From: Candidula unifasciata
Lineage: Eukaryota > Mollusca > Gastropoda > Stylommatophora > Geomitridae
DNA length: 64,000 bases
Assembly (NCBI GenBank): GCA_905116865.2
Contig: CAJHNH020006935.1
Span: forward strand, 386,390 to 450,389
Direction of reading: 5' to 3'
Notes under the pieces: generated by a model
What the model saw: the letters and a program-made list of their open reading frames with translations, nothing else
Told to the model about the DNA's origin: nothing
Databases searched by the model: none
Shown here: positions 11,704 through 23,851 of the stretch, piece after piece
Layout: the number at the start of each line of letters is the position of its first letter
Position numbering within the stretch: the first letter of the stretch is position 1
Translations under genes and position numbers: made by a program

Positions 11704-12240
11704 TTCCCCCCCCCCCCCCCCCCCCCCCCCCCCACCTCGAAAAGTTAGAACATTCAGTTGTGTTTGTAGTGGCGTCTTTTCGCTCCGTTACAGTGTGGGC
11801 TGTGTTACCCTACAGCAAACAACCGGTGTGCCTAATTTACGAGAATGCAGCCGGTCGTCTTGTCATCTCCAACGGCTGGCAGCTGAAGGTCGAGGATAAC
11901 GCGAAGTATGGGAAAGGAAACAGTGTGTCCTGAAGAAAACAAGATGTTTGGACGTGGCCTTGCCGAGAAGGAACATTGGGCCGCAGTCGTAGATGGTGTT
12001 AGTGGGCCGAGCGAAAAACTACCAGCGTCAGTCGGTTTTAGCAGACGTTGTTCTGTCTGTCTGATCCATCCATCCATTCATCAGATCATCCGTCTGTCTG
12101 TCTGTCCTTTCATTTTAGCTCACCCCAAACACGGAAATAACAGAATCCACTGAAAAGCCCAATTTTATAGGGGCGTTACGGTTTGAGATGAACACCAAAT
12201 AGCGTGGGTTGGGCATGGAAATAATTGTGGCCTTTATGTT
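11202..12240. other. Intergenic with a long poly-C tract
   Basis: Positions 11643-11733 are almost pure C with a few A/T interruptions. No gene is supported on either side. Confidence 0.55.
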
Positions 12241-12555
12241 GCATATTTATAGATAAAAAAAGGTAAAATGTAAAGTCGGGAGATGTGAACCAGCGTCATT
12301 GCACACGGTTATAAACCATAAGTGCTCTGCCACCAGTACGGACAGCTGATTAGAATTGTCCGCCTGTATCGCCCTTCGCGCGTAACTCTGTAGCTACAGC
12401 GACGTTCCTCCATTTACCCCAGACACTGGTACCCATTTCCTAGAGGCTGGTGGAACCCCGGGAACCGCCCGGTTTCGAACACCGACCGTAGGCTGCAGCG
12501 AGTCGCAGCTGGATTTGAAAGAGAGCCTCTTATTGACTGCGTTAACGCGGCCCCT
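12241..12555 (-). mobile_element. SINE family B, reverse copy
   Basis: It shares AAAGTCGGGAGATGTGAACC, GCGTCATTGCACACGGTTAT, AAGTGCTCTGCCACCAGTAC and CGTAGGCTGCAGCGAGTC with 27801-28102. On the - strand it has a GTTAACGCAGTC head (A-box-like) and GGTGTTCGAAACC (B-box-like), so it is probably tRNA-derived. Confidence 0.7.
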
Positions 12556-12842
12556 AACATATATTTTTTTCCGATATTTATAGATGTTTCGGTACATGCG
12601 CCCCCCCCCCCCCCCCCACACTGGTTGCTATTAAACTGTGGTTGTTTCTACGTTTTTTCTCTCCAGCAGTTAGGGCTTCGTTTAAATGTGCACGACTTTA
12701 GAGATTGTTTACTTTCCAGTTTCTCCGTTTGTTTGTAGGTGTCTGATATGGGTTCATTCTCTACATGTCTGTCCTTCACACACGCACACATACACAGAAG
12801 GGGGTATGGACAAGAGAGAGAGAAAGAGTAAGTGAAAGATAT

Positions 12843-12890
<48 letters not shown>

Positions 12891-13544
12891 AGAGAGAGAG
12901 AGAGAGAGATTATAGGCATTGGATTATAGACCCACGCCCAGTCGACAGATCCTTTGCTATTGCAAGCAGCTTACCCCGTGCCCTCCCCATCTTTTAAATA
13001 AACTTCACTCTCTGGTGTTCTGGTTTTTTTTTCTAGCTTTCATTTCTGTGCCTCTCTGCGTTGGTTCCAGTGCAGAGACGTTCTAGTTATATTATTCTCA
13101 GGTTTCCTCAACGTGTGTCCTATTCAGCTCTAGCGTCTTTTCTTCGGCTCCTAATCACTACAATTTGTTTAGCTAGTATTAGTGACTCTTTCAGACCGTA
13201 TAACTTCTTCTGCTCTGTACTGGCATTGGTTAAGAGAGAGATGGAGACAGACAGACAGAGAGAGAGAGAGAGAGAGAGGGAGAGAGTAATAAGTTGTAAT
13301 TTCGTTAACTTCTTCCGTTTCCATCCCCGAAAAACCATCCTTCCCAGATCGCCCTTGCATAAAATTTCCATAATGCAACGCCTGCGTATATTTTTAAGAC
13401 TAACCTGTGTTTTCATACGTGGCGCTGAAAGAACACATTTGTCAAGGTCTTGATGTGGTGATGTATTCCTCTCATGAAAATTATGCACTGGACACAAGTA
13501 GGTCACGACAATCATAATTGGGTAATTAAAATGTAATATCTAAG
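12556..13544. other. Intergenic with AT and GA microsatellites
   Basis: It holds poly-C (12601-12617), (AT)n then (GA)n (12845-12909) and a second (GA)n (13253-13286). No gene is seen. Confidence 0.5.
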
Positions 13545-13790
13545 TTTTCGTCGGCTCTGTGGCTAAGTCGATGCGAACGCTTTGTAATGCCGGGGTGCCG
13601 GATTCGATCCCAGTTGCGGATCATGCGCCTTGCGTTGGTTTCGACAGTGGTATCAGGGGGCCGACCGTCCATAAAGCAATTTCAAACTACTGGACGTAAA
13701 TTTGCCTAGAGAAACCATAGAACAGCCGGGGGCTGCTGAGGTTGGTTCTGCAACGTCTTGTATAGACCCAACTAACCTTCAACTAAGTTT
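13545..13790 (+). mobile_element. SINE family H copy
   Basis: A tRNA-like head (GGCTCTGTGGCTAAGTCGA, B box GGATTCGATCCC) is followed by GGTTTCGACAGTGGTA, TACTGGACGTAAATTTGCCT and GGTTCTGCAACGTC. Copies of the same order lie at 47935 and 57418. Confidence 0.75.
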
Positions 13791-15843
13791 TCACTTGGCA
13801 ACAGTATATTATGTGAGGGGTTCATGGTAGCAGAGTGGCCAAACGCGGTTTTTGTTCCGGCGCGTGAGTGTTTAAAAATTGAAATCTCCATTTATCATTA
13901 GCATTTTTATGACCCTATAATACCGTTATGTCTGACTGACCTTCTGTCTGACTGAATGTGGGTGGGTGGCTGGCTGTGTCTATCTATGTCTTTCTTTGTG
14001 TGTGTGTCTGTCTGTCTGTCTATGTGCGTTCGTTCGTTCATTCACAGAACACGTCTTGATACCCATATTAGGGTGTGTCTTATCTACGAGCCCGGGTCCA
14101 TTCCGTGTCTAATGACAGCTTTTATTAAGTTTGCTGTCCATACAGTTGCACTTCCCTGCTGATGAGATTCTGTCTTCCTGGAGAGTGAACTGCAGCGATC
14201 ATTGCATTGCGAAGGAAGCGTAGTCGAGGCTGCCAAATTTGTCGGTCATTATCCCGACCCCACATAGCACAACCGAAACACCCGCTGCTCCAACGAAAAA
14301 CACATAGTATCCTGAGTTTGAAATGCGCATAAAATAGCATCCATGATACGGGGGAGGGGGTGGGGGTGAACCAGTCCGAAAGAATGCACAGCCATCGAAA
14401 ATAACACAACCGCGTGTTCTTTATTTTGAAAACGGAAGCAGTATGTTGATTCAAAGTTAAATAAATTCGACCACAAATGCCTAGGAAAATTGATAAGCAT
14501 TAAATGGTATGAATTCCAGAAAGGCAAATAAATAAAGGACAGCTGCTTTCATTGACAGTTATAAGAAAAAGGACAACATATTGGGTACATCGTAACGAGA
14601 TGCAGACAGAGAGTCACTGAAACAAGGACTAGTTATCACTTTTGTTTACTGAGGTGATGATATACGAGATGCCAAAGCTGATGGACTGGATTTCATCCAT
14701 GATATCCAAAAATGCTATTGTGAAGGGATAGACTACGTGCTCTGTATGACGTATCAACGTCACCGCCGAAGGATAATGTTGATGATGGTATGTACCTCGG
14801 GAAGCAATCGATGCGCTACACGTAATATTAATCTCCCTACGCCCCGCCCATATACACACTAGGTCACTTCTGATTGGTAGTTCCTGAACCGGTCACATTG
14901 GCACACGGTTACGGGGGTGTTCCGCGATGCCGTTGATATTGCCTGTTGTATATTTCAGCACGTCAGTGCTTTTAACGCTCCAAAAACATGGAGCAACTAG
15001 CCCTTACACCCCCTTCCTCTTCTTAGAGAGTGCTGCAACCTATGCAATATGCATTCTCTTTCTCGGAATGAAAACGCGAAAGCAAGACAACGCAGAAAGC
15101 AAACAACAGAGCGGGACACACCCGTAATCTTCAGTAAAGTCGACCAGCCCAACTAATTTGTGAATGAAAAGTGACCTGCTTTTTTGGGGGAGATTAACGT
15201 TACTTTAACCATCAATGCCTATTAGGTCTTCCCCCCATCCCCACTTAAACTCTCTCAGTATCAATTACGCCAACGATCTCTCACGGATTAAAACATGTTC
15301 GGAATGTAAGTTATTATATGGAAAAATATATGGCATAGTGAAAGGGGGCTACAAACTACAAGAAGGGATTGGCAGTCAGTCAAAGTGCACACACATACCT
15401 AGATTCCTGTTTGACGCATTTGGTTTTAATGACAGTCGTTTTAAGGCCTATTTTGGAACTGGTCTATATTTGTATACAACCCTGAATGCCAGTTATGGCC
15501 ACCGAAAATGTGCCTTCGCAGAAACCAGTGTTGATCTTAGCGTGGCATTCACCACGGGGTTTATTTATACATCGGTGTTGTCGTTCACAACGGATGACCG
15601 AACCAGTTATGTGATCTTGTCAAGAGAACTCGAGGGCTGTCTTTTCACTTGTAGTGGCCCTGGCTGTGCCGCTTTGGTTGACTTACTTGTTTATTGTGAA
15701 CAGAGAAATGTGTATTGAAAGTACAGATTAACTGAATGTTGAACATTTTCTGTTATTTACCATGCGACTTAAGCCAGGGGCCACTTGTTAGGGACGTAAG
15801 GATGTTATAGTCGAGACGTGTGTGGACAAAAAAGTTTCAAAAA
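13791..15843. other. Intergenic; one unexplained 167-codon frame
   Basis: The frame at 15215-15718 (+) has a Cys-containing, mixed composition and no recognisable domain. It has no splice or homology support, so I do not call it a gene. The rest (14630-14860 and others) shows only short frames. Confidence 0.3.
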
Positions 15844-15844
15844 T

Positions 15845-15927
<83 letters not shown>
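15844..15927. repeat. (GA)n microsatellite
   Basis: It is an uninterrupted GA array of about 42 units. Confidence 0.98.
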
Positions 15928-15928
<1 letters not shown>

Positions 15929-16049
15929 ATTTTTGCCAGATGACGGATATTCTTAGCGATGTATCTTAATTAGTTGAGATAAGAAAAGGAGTGTTCTTAA
16001 GAGCGATACCATTAACATAATTATCATCACCATCATTGTCTGGTTCCTT

Positions 16050-16610
16050 TTATTCTTATTTTCTCTACTGGAATGCCTTGCGGCTTCAGATCAGGAAGTG
16101 ATTTCTGGAACGGGCCCTTTTGTTGGGTTCGTATAAAGTACTTTTCAGTGTCTTTGAAATTTCTGTGGTCCATATTCTGCGTGGTCGACCTCTGGATGTG
16201 TTACCCTTGTATATGTATACCATTGCTCTCTGTGGTGCACTGTCTGATGCCAATCTTGTTACATGGCCAACCATTTCCTTTGTGGTCTGGTATTCAGTAT
16301 TGGTTCTATGCCGACTCTCCTTCTGATATCATCGTTCCTAACTCGATCTTTCCTCGTTACACCGTGCATAGTAAGTAAACATTTCATTTCTGTCATGACT
16401 ATTTTCCTTCTGAAGACAGTGTCCATGTTTGACATTGATTGGATAGCGTTGGTAAGAACATTTTGTGCCTTTATATGTCACATATGGTTTACAGTCTTCC
16501 TCAGTTCCGTTCTATCTTATGCAGTCTTTAAGATATCATGGATAGAATTAAGTCTGAAACCCTTGCCTTCTCTTATTCTTGTTCGTTTTACAATTTAAGA
16601 GTGATAGAAG
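16050..16610 (-). pseudogene. LINE RT C-terminal remnant
   Basis: On the - strand the frames, with breaks, read DRVRNDDIRRRVGIEPI, then TRLASDSAPQRAMVY and SRGRPRRIWTTEISKTL. This is the usual order at the end of many non-LTR RT proteins (R-N-D-D-I-R-R, then H-V.R, then GRPRR.W). Stops and shifts show it is dead. Confidence 0.65.
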
Positions 16611-16649
16611 AATGCAAAGAATATGATAGAAGCATGGACATTTAGAGCT

Positions 16650-17250
16650 TGCTCTTCAGGCAGAACAGTTAAGGAAGCCAGCGGTGCCTTCTCCATGACC
16701 ACCAGCAGCATGACGAAGGAGGTGATGGCGGTGACACAGGCTTTCGTGTGGCTGGGAGTACATGACTATTCCCGCGTGTGTGTGCTGAGTGATTCTTAGG
16801 GTATGATCCGGCGGGTCGAGGCAGGCTGGTTACGCAGACAGTGGCTTGAGTCATTGCAAAATACTTCTGTGTATGCAGTTACTTTCATATGTGTCCCAGG
16901 GCTGGAGGCGTTGTTGGTAATGAGCTGATAGACTGGCAGATAGTGCATTAATTGAAGATGGCCGGGCCATGGATCACTCAGACATGTCATTGCCCTTAGA
17001 GAGATGGGACGTTCTAAGGATTTTGGATGCAACGGGTCCACATCACTTCTAAGAATACGTGAATTGGGAGTAAAGATCGGCACAGCCAAGCACGAGAAGC
17101 ACACTGGACGCACACGAAGTCTTGTTAACCAACACAGGACTGGTACTATTAACCGCACGACGCTGATGAATATGTTGAGAGGGGAATCTGAGCACCTATG
17201 GATGTGTCCGGAGTGCTGTGAAGATAATCTAACTCATGATATAATTATAG
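16650..17250 (+). pseudogene. LINE RNase H and C-terminal domain remnant
   Basis: A + frame reads FSMTTSSMTKEVMAVTQAF, then VCVLSDS with an in-frame stop, then VEAGWLRRQWLESL. This matches the E and D motifs of a retrotransposon RNase H. Further on, LVNQHRTGTINRTTLMNML and SEHLWMCPECCED give the CPECC ending seen also at 26545-26700 (-). It is frameshifted and inactive. Confidence 0.65.
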
Positions 17251-17353
17251 AAAAACAAAGGAGGTAGTCTTTCTCGAGACAGATGCATGTCGTAAACTGA
17301 TTAGAACAGTGAGACGTAGTCAGTTGGTGTTGTTCGGACACTTTCTTCTAGAG

Positions 17354-17933
17354 CAGTGACTCAATCTTTCTAATGCCGCGACCCTTTAATACAGTTTACT
17401 CATGTTGGGGCGACCCCCAAACAATTTTTTTCTTCATAACGTCAGTGAATATGTTTATGTTTATTCGACGGATCAACATCATGGCACGCTGGTGTCACCC
17501 ATAAGTGCTACGTTCTACTTCTAACTCAAGCCGGAGTCTTAAGAATCTCAACACAGTGCACGAACTCCGCTGCACCGACGAGTATCCTGAAATACTTTGG
17601 GTAGATTTTAACTCCAAATTTTGCCCGGACAGCGTCGTTAGGCGACTCTTTTTGATTTGCAATGCCAAGGGATTTTTTTTACGTGCGCAAGATTACACAC
17701 TGGCGTCCCATCTTACTACGCAGAGACCAGGGGAAATTACTAGAAGTCCACGTGAAAAAATCCCAGCCTTCACTGGGACTGAACCCGGGACCTCCAGCTC
17801 TGAGACGGACATCATACATCGATACCACTCAGCCACCCAATACATATGTGTTTTCCGATGGTCTTATGCAACCTATGTGAAAGGGTCGTTCGACCCCAAA
17901 AAAGGGTCGCCCCCCGCAGGTTGAGAACCGCTA
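17354..17933. mobile_element. hAT-type MITE interrupted by a SINE
   Basis: It shares left (AATGCCGCGACCCTTTAATA) and right (TTTTCCGATGGTCTTA, GGTTGAGAACCGCT) parts with the element at 633-1527, but has only one internal unit. The flanks TTCTAGAG and TTATAGAT match at 6 of 8 bases, fitting a decayed hAT 8-bp target duplication. Confidence 0.65.
17464..17850 (-). mobile_element. SINE family C nested in the MITE
   Basis: It matches 62345-62745: CGGATCAACATCA, TCATAAGTGCT..GTTCT, ATCCTGAAATACTTTGGG, GAAAAAATCCCAGCC and TGGGACTGAACCC. The last part, read on the - strand, has a tRNA-like B box, so the element runs on the - strand. Confidence 0.65.
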
Positions 17934-18835
17934 TTATAGATGCACTTTCTTACAACCTGTTCCTTTAGTTCTTGTTGTCTGCTGGTCATGATATTGCTAT
18001 TCTGTTATTTTATTTCTTCTAAGATGTCTTCTATTTTGTTCCTAACTCCGCATATATTGATGGTGAAAGTTTTCTTGATATTTTTGGGTACTTTCCTTTC
18101 CATTCTAGTCGGTTCGTGAGATCTCTTCATTTTCTACGAGCACTACGTAAGCCACTGTCGGTTTGCTGGATCATTCAGTGTTTTCAAACTTCCTAGAAGG
18201 TCACACCAGACGATCACATTCAGACTAGTTTAACACACCTTCCACTCTAGGATGTCCAAAACTGACCCCGGCTAGATGCTGGCCAAAAAACCAACCACCT
18301 CTTGCCTGGCCATCTCGACCGGACATGTTATGAGAAGTAATTGATGTGAGAACTTGGTAACGACTGGAAGTTTGACGGAAGGAAGGAGAGCAAGGGCAAG
18401 GCGCCGAACTCATTCTAAATTACACATAATGACACATATTATGAGAAGAAAAGGGCGTCCAGTCTATGAGAAGTAAACATATTCGGACCAGAGATGACTA
18501 CCACTTATTTGACCGGCATGGGCGGGTCATTATCCTGCGCCTTAGGATACGACATAACAAACTTAACAGCACATGCACAGGCTTCGTTAAAGTAGTTCGC
18601 CATTATGTCCTTGTGGGCTGTGTGTGCAGACTACGTAGCATGTCCTGGAAGAATGCCCCGTGTACAGCCCATTAAGAATACTGGCCCACTGAGTCAACAC
18701 TGCACGCAAAGCTGAATGGGAAGAAGAATAAGAAGAGGAACTCCTAAAAGCAGTCAAGTTTACGTCTGTCAGTGTAAATCAGAAAGCGAACACAAGAAGA
18801 AGACATACACAGTTTGCCTGTTAAATGGTTTGCCC

Positions 18836-18838
<3 letters not shown>
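17934..18838. other. Intergenic, possible LINE scraps
   Basis: TTTCCATTCTAGTCGGTTCG and neighbours could be decayed RT sequence on the - strand, but no motif is clear. No gene is supported. Confidence 0.3.

Positions 18839-18894
<56 letters not shown>
18839..18894. repeat. (GA)n microsatellite
   Basis: It is an uninterrupted GA array. Confidence 0.98.
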
Positions 18895-18897
<3 letters not shown>

Positions 18898-19134
18898 TGT
18901 AATGGCATACCGTGTGAGCCATACATCAGAGGAAGAGAAAGCTCAAGGTAGACCAACAAACACAATAAAAAGATTACATCAGAGAAACTGTACAGTAGTA
19001 CGATGTGTCTGTGGCCGAGGCGTCAAAAGAGCAAAATGCAGAAAATTATATCTCACACAATACCCGAAGAGATAAACAAAAAAGTGAAGAAGAAAACGAT
19101 TCGTTCGTAACGTGTTATGCAAATAAACAAGTGA

Positions 19135-19150
19135 GGATTCTTCTTCTTTA

Positions 19151-19181
<31 letters not shown>

Positions 19182-19260
19182 TTTCTTTCTTCGTCTTTCT
19201 TTCTTTCATTTCTTCTTCTTTCGTTCTTCTTTCTTTCTATTCTTTCTTACTTTCTTTTCT

Positions 19261-19301
<41 letters not shown>

Positions 19302-19456
19302 TTCCTCTTTCTCTTCTTCTCTTCTTCTTCTTCTTCTTCTTCTTTCTTCTCATTCTCGTCTTCTTCTTCTTTCTCTGCTTTCTTCTTCTTCTATTCTTCT
19401 CATCTTCTTCTCTTCTTCTTCTTCATCTCTACTTCTTCTTCTTCTTCTTCTTCTTA
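19135..19456. repeat. (TTTC)n/(TTC)n array
   Basis: It is a long polypyrimidine tract shifting from TTTC to TTC units. The charged or Phe/Ser-rich frames across it are not genes. Confidence 0.95.
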
Positions 19457-19889
19457 GGATACCACTTAAGTAAGGTGCCATCATTTTTGGCATGTAGTCA
19501 CCACCACGTTTCAACAACACAGCACAGCCTGAAAGAGGTTTTCCCAAACCCGTCGAGAAAAATATTAGAAGTCTCTCTCGCCTTTCTTCACGGTCACGTC
19601 CTCACCAGAAGCTATACTGTTAAACTTGAGAATGGTCCCATTGAGCTTGGTGGAAACAGGAAACAAGTCGCAGCCCCCGTGTGCCGAATCGGGACAATAT
19701 GGGGAGCGCCAATAATGGTTGGATCAGCGCCATTTTCGTTGTTATGTCCTTGCGGTGACAGTGTTTGAAACACATGGTTCAGCGAACCACTGCAATTTTC
19801 GTATTTTCTACAAACGTTTCACACATTGTCAGAGGCTGACAATACTCCCGTTGTTAGCATTGTCCTGAATGCTTGTATATTGTGTATAT
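19457..19889. other. Intergenic, no gene
   Basis: Only short frames occur and no domain is recognised. Confidence 0.4.
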
Positions 19890-20150
19890 TAACAAACTGA
19901 TGTCCTCGGACTCTTTCTGATGTTTGTGATAAATTGTTCTAGAGCATTCGCGTCTTTCAAAACACCTGGGTTGCTGTTCTTAGCTGTCCAAGGCAATCTA
20001 AGGATTCTTCTTTAAAACCACATTTCCGAGGCCTCGAGATATTGTACGGCTTGTTTATTAATCGTCCAGGCCTCACAGGCGTATGTTGAAACTGGTTCTG
20101 TATAGCATGCGGCGAGAATTCGTTTCCTAACCTCCAGTGACCTGGATTTA
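19890..20150 (-). pseudogene. Probable LINE RT fragment
   Basis: The - strand carries short RT-like pieces around the A-C-E-A-W-T-I-N-K-Q type segment (20040-20085). This is the same region class as 27195-27660 and 45005-45620. The call is weak. Confidence 0.4.
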
Positions 20151-20477
20151 TGTATGTGTCATGTACACATATACTAACATTTCAAGTGAACTGTTGCAGC
20201 TGTACAAGCTATTAACTCTGTTTATTGTCACTGAGTGTGTCGAACTCACTATGAAACACGTGCCCGATAAATATAAAGGTGCTAATGTATAGAGAGATCA
20301 GTTAAGGTGGAAAAATTGTTGTTTCACTTGCCGAGACAATGATCCAGATTCAATACCCGGCAGAGGCCTATTTTTTGGGAGTGGTCTGTTCTGATATCCA
20401 CACAGCCCTATAAACATTAGTATCATGCAGTCGTCTGAAATTTGTTTCTTGCATTATCAGGAAAAACCTGGACAATT

Positions 20478-20684
20478 AATAAATTAGTAAAATCTGGCTG
20501 TTGTTCATCCACTTTAGGGCTGTCGTCTTGTTCCAGAACTGGAGTTTTGCACGAACATCAGTTTTACAGACCTGGCTTGTGTGTATGCAGACTGTTGGTG
20601 CCTCTCGAGCAGGAGACTCGCTCCTACCTAGATGCTTTCTTCAAAGGAAACACCCTAACTTTGTCGTCTTTACGATATGCTTGA
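20478..20684 (-). mobile_element. SINE-like family A, partial reverse copy
   Basis: TGTTCATCCACTT, CTTGTTCCAGAACT and GTGTATGCAGACTGTTGGTG, then a degraded 5' part, match the reverse of family A. The GAA tail is missing. Confidence 0.65.
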
Positions 20685-20685
20685 T

Positions 20686-21055
20686 AGGGGTCGGCGCGTC
20701 TTAGGGATGTTGAAAGGCAGAATATAAGACGGGCCTGAGCGCCTAATTCTTAACCTGTTAAAAATTAATTAATTCGTTGGTTATTCAAACCTATAGGGTG
20801 CCGCGGGTCTTAGGGGTGTTGAAGAGCAAAATATAAGACGGGTCTGAGCGCCTAATTCTTAACCCGTTGAAAATTAATTCATTCGTTGGTTATTCAAACC
20901 TATAGGGTGCAGCGGGTCTTGGGGGTTTTGAAGGGCAGAATATAAGACGGGCCTGAGCGCCTAATTCTTAACCCGTTGAAAATGAATTCGTTCGTTGGTT
21001 ATTCCAACGTATAGTGAAAATAGACACGCGACCCTGCAGGCTGAGAACCCCTGAT
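20686..21055. repeat. Three tandem 109-bp units carrying a LINE/SINE 3'-tail motif
   Basis: ATAAGACGGGCCTGAGCGCC recurs at 20724, 20833 and 20942, exactly 109 bp apart. The core (AAGACGGGCCTG..GCCCAATT..TGACC) is the dispersed tail seen singly at 28803, 45905, 55690 and 63265. The right side ends in a CTGCAGGCTGAGAACCCCTG stretch like a hAT end. Confidence 0.8.
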
Positions 21056-21176
21056 GTAGACCAGAGTTCTCGTGCGGCCTTATTTATCCCTAACTGGCAT
21101 GTTTGTAATTGTATCGCTTGTAGGCGTGCGCTTTTGCAGGTGTGATTTATGCTCTGGGAAGGGTAATGGTGGAGCC

Positions 21177-21345
21177 GCTGTAGCGCAATGGTTACAGCGC
21201 TTGCCTGTCTGCTCTAGTGTCCATGTGTTCGAATCCTCATAGAAATTGTTTTTTAAGATTGGCCTAGGCTGCTGAGTGGAGACAGTGAGGATCAGAACAT
21301 GTTGTAGGAAGTAAGGGCAGGCAGCGTGATATTGACAATAAATTC
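21177..21345 (+). mobile_element. tRNA-headed SINE fragment
   Basis: GCGCAATGGTTACAGCGC and GTGTTCGAATCCTC are good A- and B-box-like blocks, followed by a non-tRNA body. Stem pairing is incomplete, so it is not called as a tRNA gene. Confidence 0.55.
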
Positions 21346-22270
21346 CAGAGAAATTTGACTAAAAAGCTCAACAAAATGGGAGAGAGGAAAACGTGCACAA
21401 AACAACACAACGTAACGTTTCGGCCGGGCAGCCTTTTTCAAACACAAGTGAAAGACACAAACGAGGAATGGAGAGTATGTAGATCTCTAAGGGGTAACGT
21501 GAGCGACGTTTAAAAAAATGTGATGCGGAATAAATGAAATAAAATAAAATAAACGATGGCTAAAAAATATAGTCACAATGTTGGGAATAACAGAAATGCA
21601 AGTGTTAATGATACATAAATGATACTGAAAAGAAATAGAATAAGGTAATAATATGAAATAAAATAAAATAATGAACATTTAAAATGTGATAAGATTAGAA
21701 CTATTTAGATGAAGGTATGTTGGATATTGATACCTATTGGACTAAGAACGCCAAGGCTGTGGATAAGGCGATTTTCCAAAGCGAGGCGGGTAGTATGATC
21801 GCCAGAGCAAGATTTTAATGCTGTGACAGATATGTCATCTTTACCGCTGTGGTCAGGGCTATTAAAATGAAGAGGGATTGGTTTGAGCTAGGTTGCGATA
21901 TCTGCGCCTTTCGGTCAAACACATCCCATACAGCAGAGCATTTTCGTCTTTCATGACCCATACGGGGATGAGAACCGCTGCTTGTAACACCCAGATGGTA
22001 GATACGGCGGTTATCCTAGTGTGCAGCAAACGAGAGCTTTATGTTCAGCTATGTCGACACAGCGAGTGGGCCGGCCTATAGCAATTCGCCGTGATCATCG
22101 ACCTTTGTAAGTCACGGGAATTTTCTGTTGGGGAACCCCTAGTCAGTTTTATTTATATCACAAAGAGGGGAATCTCCACGTTATTAAAATTACGTTTATC
22201 TTCTGTCTGGTTAACTTTGTGTCAGTTCTGACACAGATGATCTTACAGGCCACGGCAGGCACACCATTAC
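21346..22270. other. Intergenic, AT-rich, no gene
   Basis: AAATAAAATAAAATA-type stretches occur at 21530-21670 and degraded sequence follows. No gene is seen. Confidence 0.45.
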
Positions 22271-22274
22271 CATC

Positions 22275-22432
22275 GTCATCATAATCTTCTTCTTCCTCAT
22301 CATCATCATTTTCTTTTCCCCCTTCTTCTTCTTCTTCTTCTTCTTCTTCTTCTTCTTCTTCTTCTTCTTCTTCTTCTTCTTCTTCTTCTTCTTCTTCTTC
22401 TTCTTCCTCCTCCTCCTTCTCCCCCCTCGTCC
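22275..22432. repeat. (TTC)n microsatellite
   Basis: It is about 100 bp of pure TTC with imperfect edges. The poly-Glu and poly-Lys frames on the - strand are artefacts. Confidence 0.97.
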
Positions 22433-22602
22433 TCCTCCTCTTTGTTGTACAGTAAAACTTTGATGAACAGTCACTGTCCGGATCAGGGGCTGTGATGGAT
22501 AACCGAATAGGCGGATAATATAGTAATACACTTAACACAGTAACGCGATTTCACTGCCGGCTTGGGACGAAAGTAAAAATAAAATCCTTAAAAGTGAATT
22601 TA

Positions 22603-22687
<85 letters not shown>
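22603..22687. repeat. (AT)n microsatellite
   Basis: It is about 42 AT units. Confidence 0.98.
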
Positions 22688-22690
<3 letters not shown>

Positions 22691-23091
22691 CCACAATGTC
22701 ATATAAACTTAAATATAAGAGTTGTTTTATACAGAAATGTCTTGCAATGCTGTAAACCTACTTTACTTTAAAATAATCTGTCACCTCCTTCTGTGTCTGA
22801 GGTTTTTGTTTGTTAAAAAAAAAATCGATGACGAATAACAGAAACAGGCGAGTGACGGTTAGTCGAAGTTTTACTGTTTTGTCTTTTACCTTGATACTTA
22901 TTTCGGTCAACTTTACTTTTATCAGGCATGGACCATCCCGTTTTTACCTGACAGTGTATATTTACTTTTCTAAATTTGCTTTTTACATAATAGCATGATC
23001 CCCCCAAATGGGCGCCGGGAAGCTCATTCGGGAAAGTGCCAGTCAGAAAATTTAGTTTCCCCCAGAAATTCCGTATCTGTATGTTGACGGT

Positions 23092-23368
23092 CTCAGATTC
23101 TTCCTAGCTTTCTCATTCCATTTCCATATAAAAGGTCTTTGGCATCCATCCATGTTCTCTTAGAGCGACCTCTTGCTTTAACATACAATCTTTCCACGTG
23201 TAGCGCCTGTCTCGGTAGTTGTTCTGGCTGCATTCTAACGAGATGACTAAACCATTTCATCTTCCGTTTCTCGGGTAATTTGGCGCCTTCTCTTATTCCC
23301 ACAGTCTGTCTGATCTTATCATTTCTCACTTTGTTTCGAATGGTTAAATTAGAGGTGGGGGGTAACAT
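23092..23368 (-). pseudogene. LINE RT C-terminal remnant
   Basis: A single - strand frame reads TIRNKVRNDKIRQTVGI, KMKWFSHLVRMQPEQLPRQA and ARGRSKRTWMDAKDLL. This is the familiar R-N-(D)-K-I-R, W-F.H-L-V-R-M, GR-K-R-W order of non-LTR RT C-termini. The open frame here is the longest of these remnants, but the RT core is absent. Confidence 0.7.
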
Positions 23369-23554
23369 TTTCGTATACTACGAAACACAGGGATAAATTG
23401 GAGATGGGTATAGCACGTCTGGGTCGGTCTCTAATAAGACTGAATAGTGTGTGCAAGCGGGACATAAATGGTACAGATATTGATAAGGTCTGGCGATCTC
23501 TCTGGCAACCTGTACACCCCAGGGTAGAAGAGGAGCGACTAAGTAAGTAAGTTA

Positions 23555-23851
23555 TTCTTCTTTTTTCTTCGCGGTCACCAGCTGTAAACTCTGGCGGAAA
23601 GTTCTGGTTGTTCATCCACTTCTGGACTACAGTCCTGTTCCAAAACCTGAGTGTTGCGTGTGCATCCGTTTCACAAATCTGACTCATTTGTGTGCAGACT
23701 GCTGGTTCCTTGCCTCTCAGGCAGATGCACTCCGACTTCGAAGGAAGCTCCCAATTAGTGGACTCTTACGACATGCTTTTGGGTAGGCAGTGGTTCTATT
23801 CTTGTTTTCCCTATAATAGGGCCCCGGAATCCACACGGGGATTATTGATAT
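23555..23851 (-). mobile_element. SINE-like family A, near full-length reverse copy
   Basis: Its (TTC) start, CAGCTGTAAACTCTGGCGGA, CATCCACTTCTGGACTACAG, CTGCTGGTTCCTTGCCTCTC and CCACACGGGG end define the family well. Confidence 0.8.

Noticed and set aside
22158..22538. Poly-Glu and poly-Lys proteins on the - strand
   Set aside because: They are pure translations of a (TTC)n microsatellite, with no conserved flanks.
23093..23368. Stand-alone 91-residue gene
   Set aside because: Its motifs match the C-terminus of non-LTR RT proteins and the rest of the element is missing.
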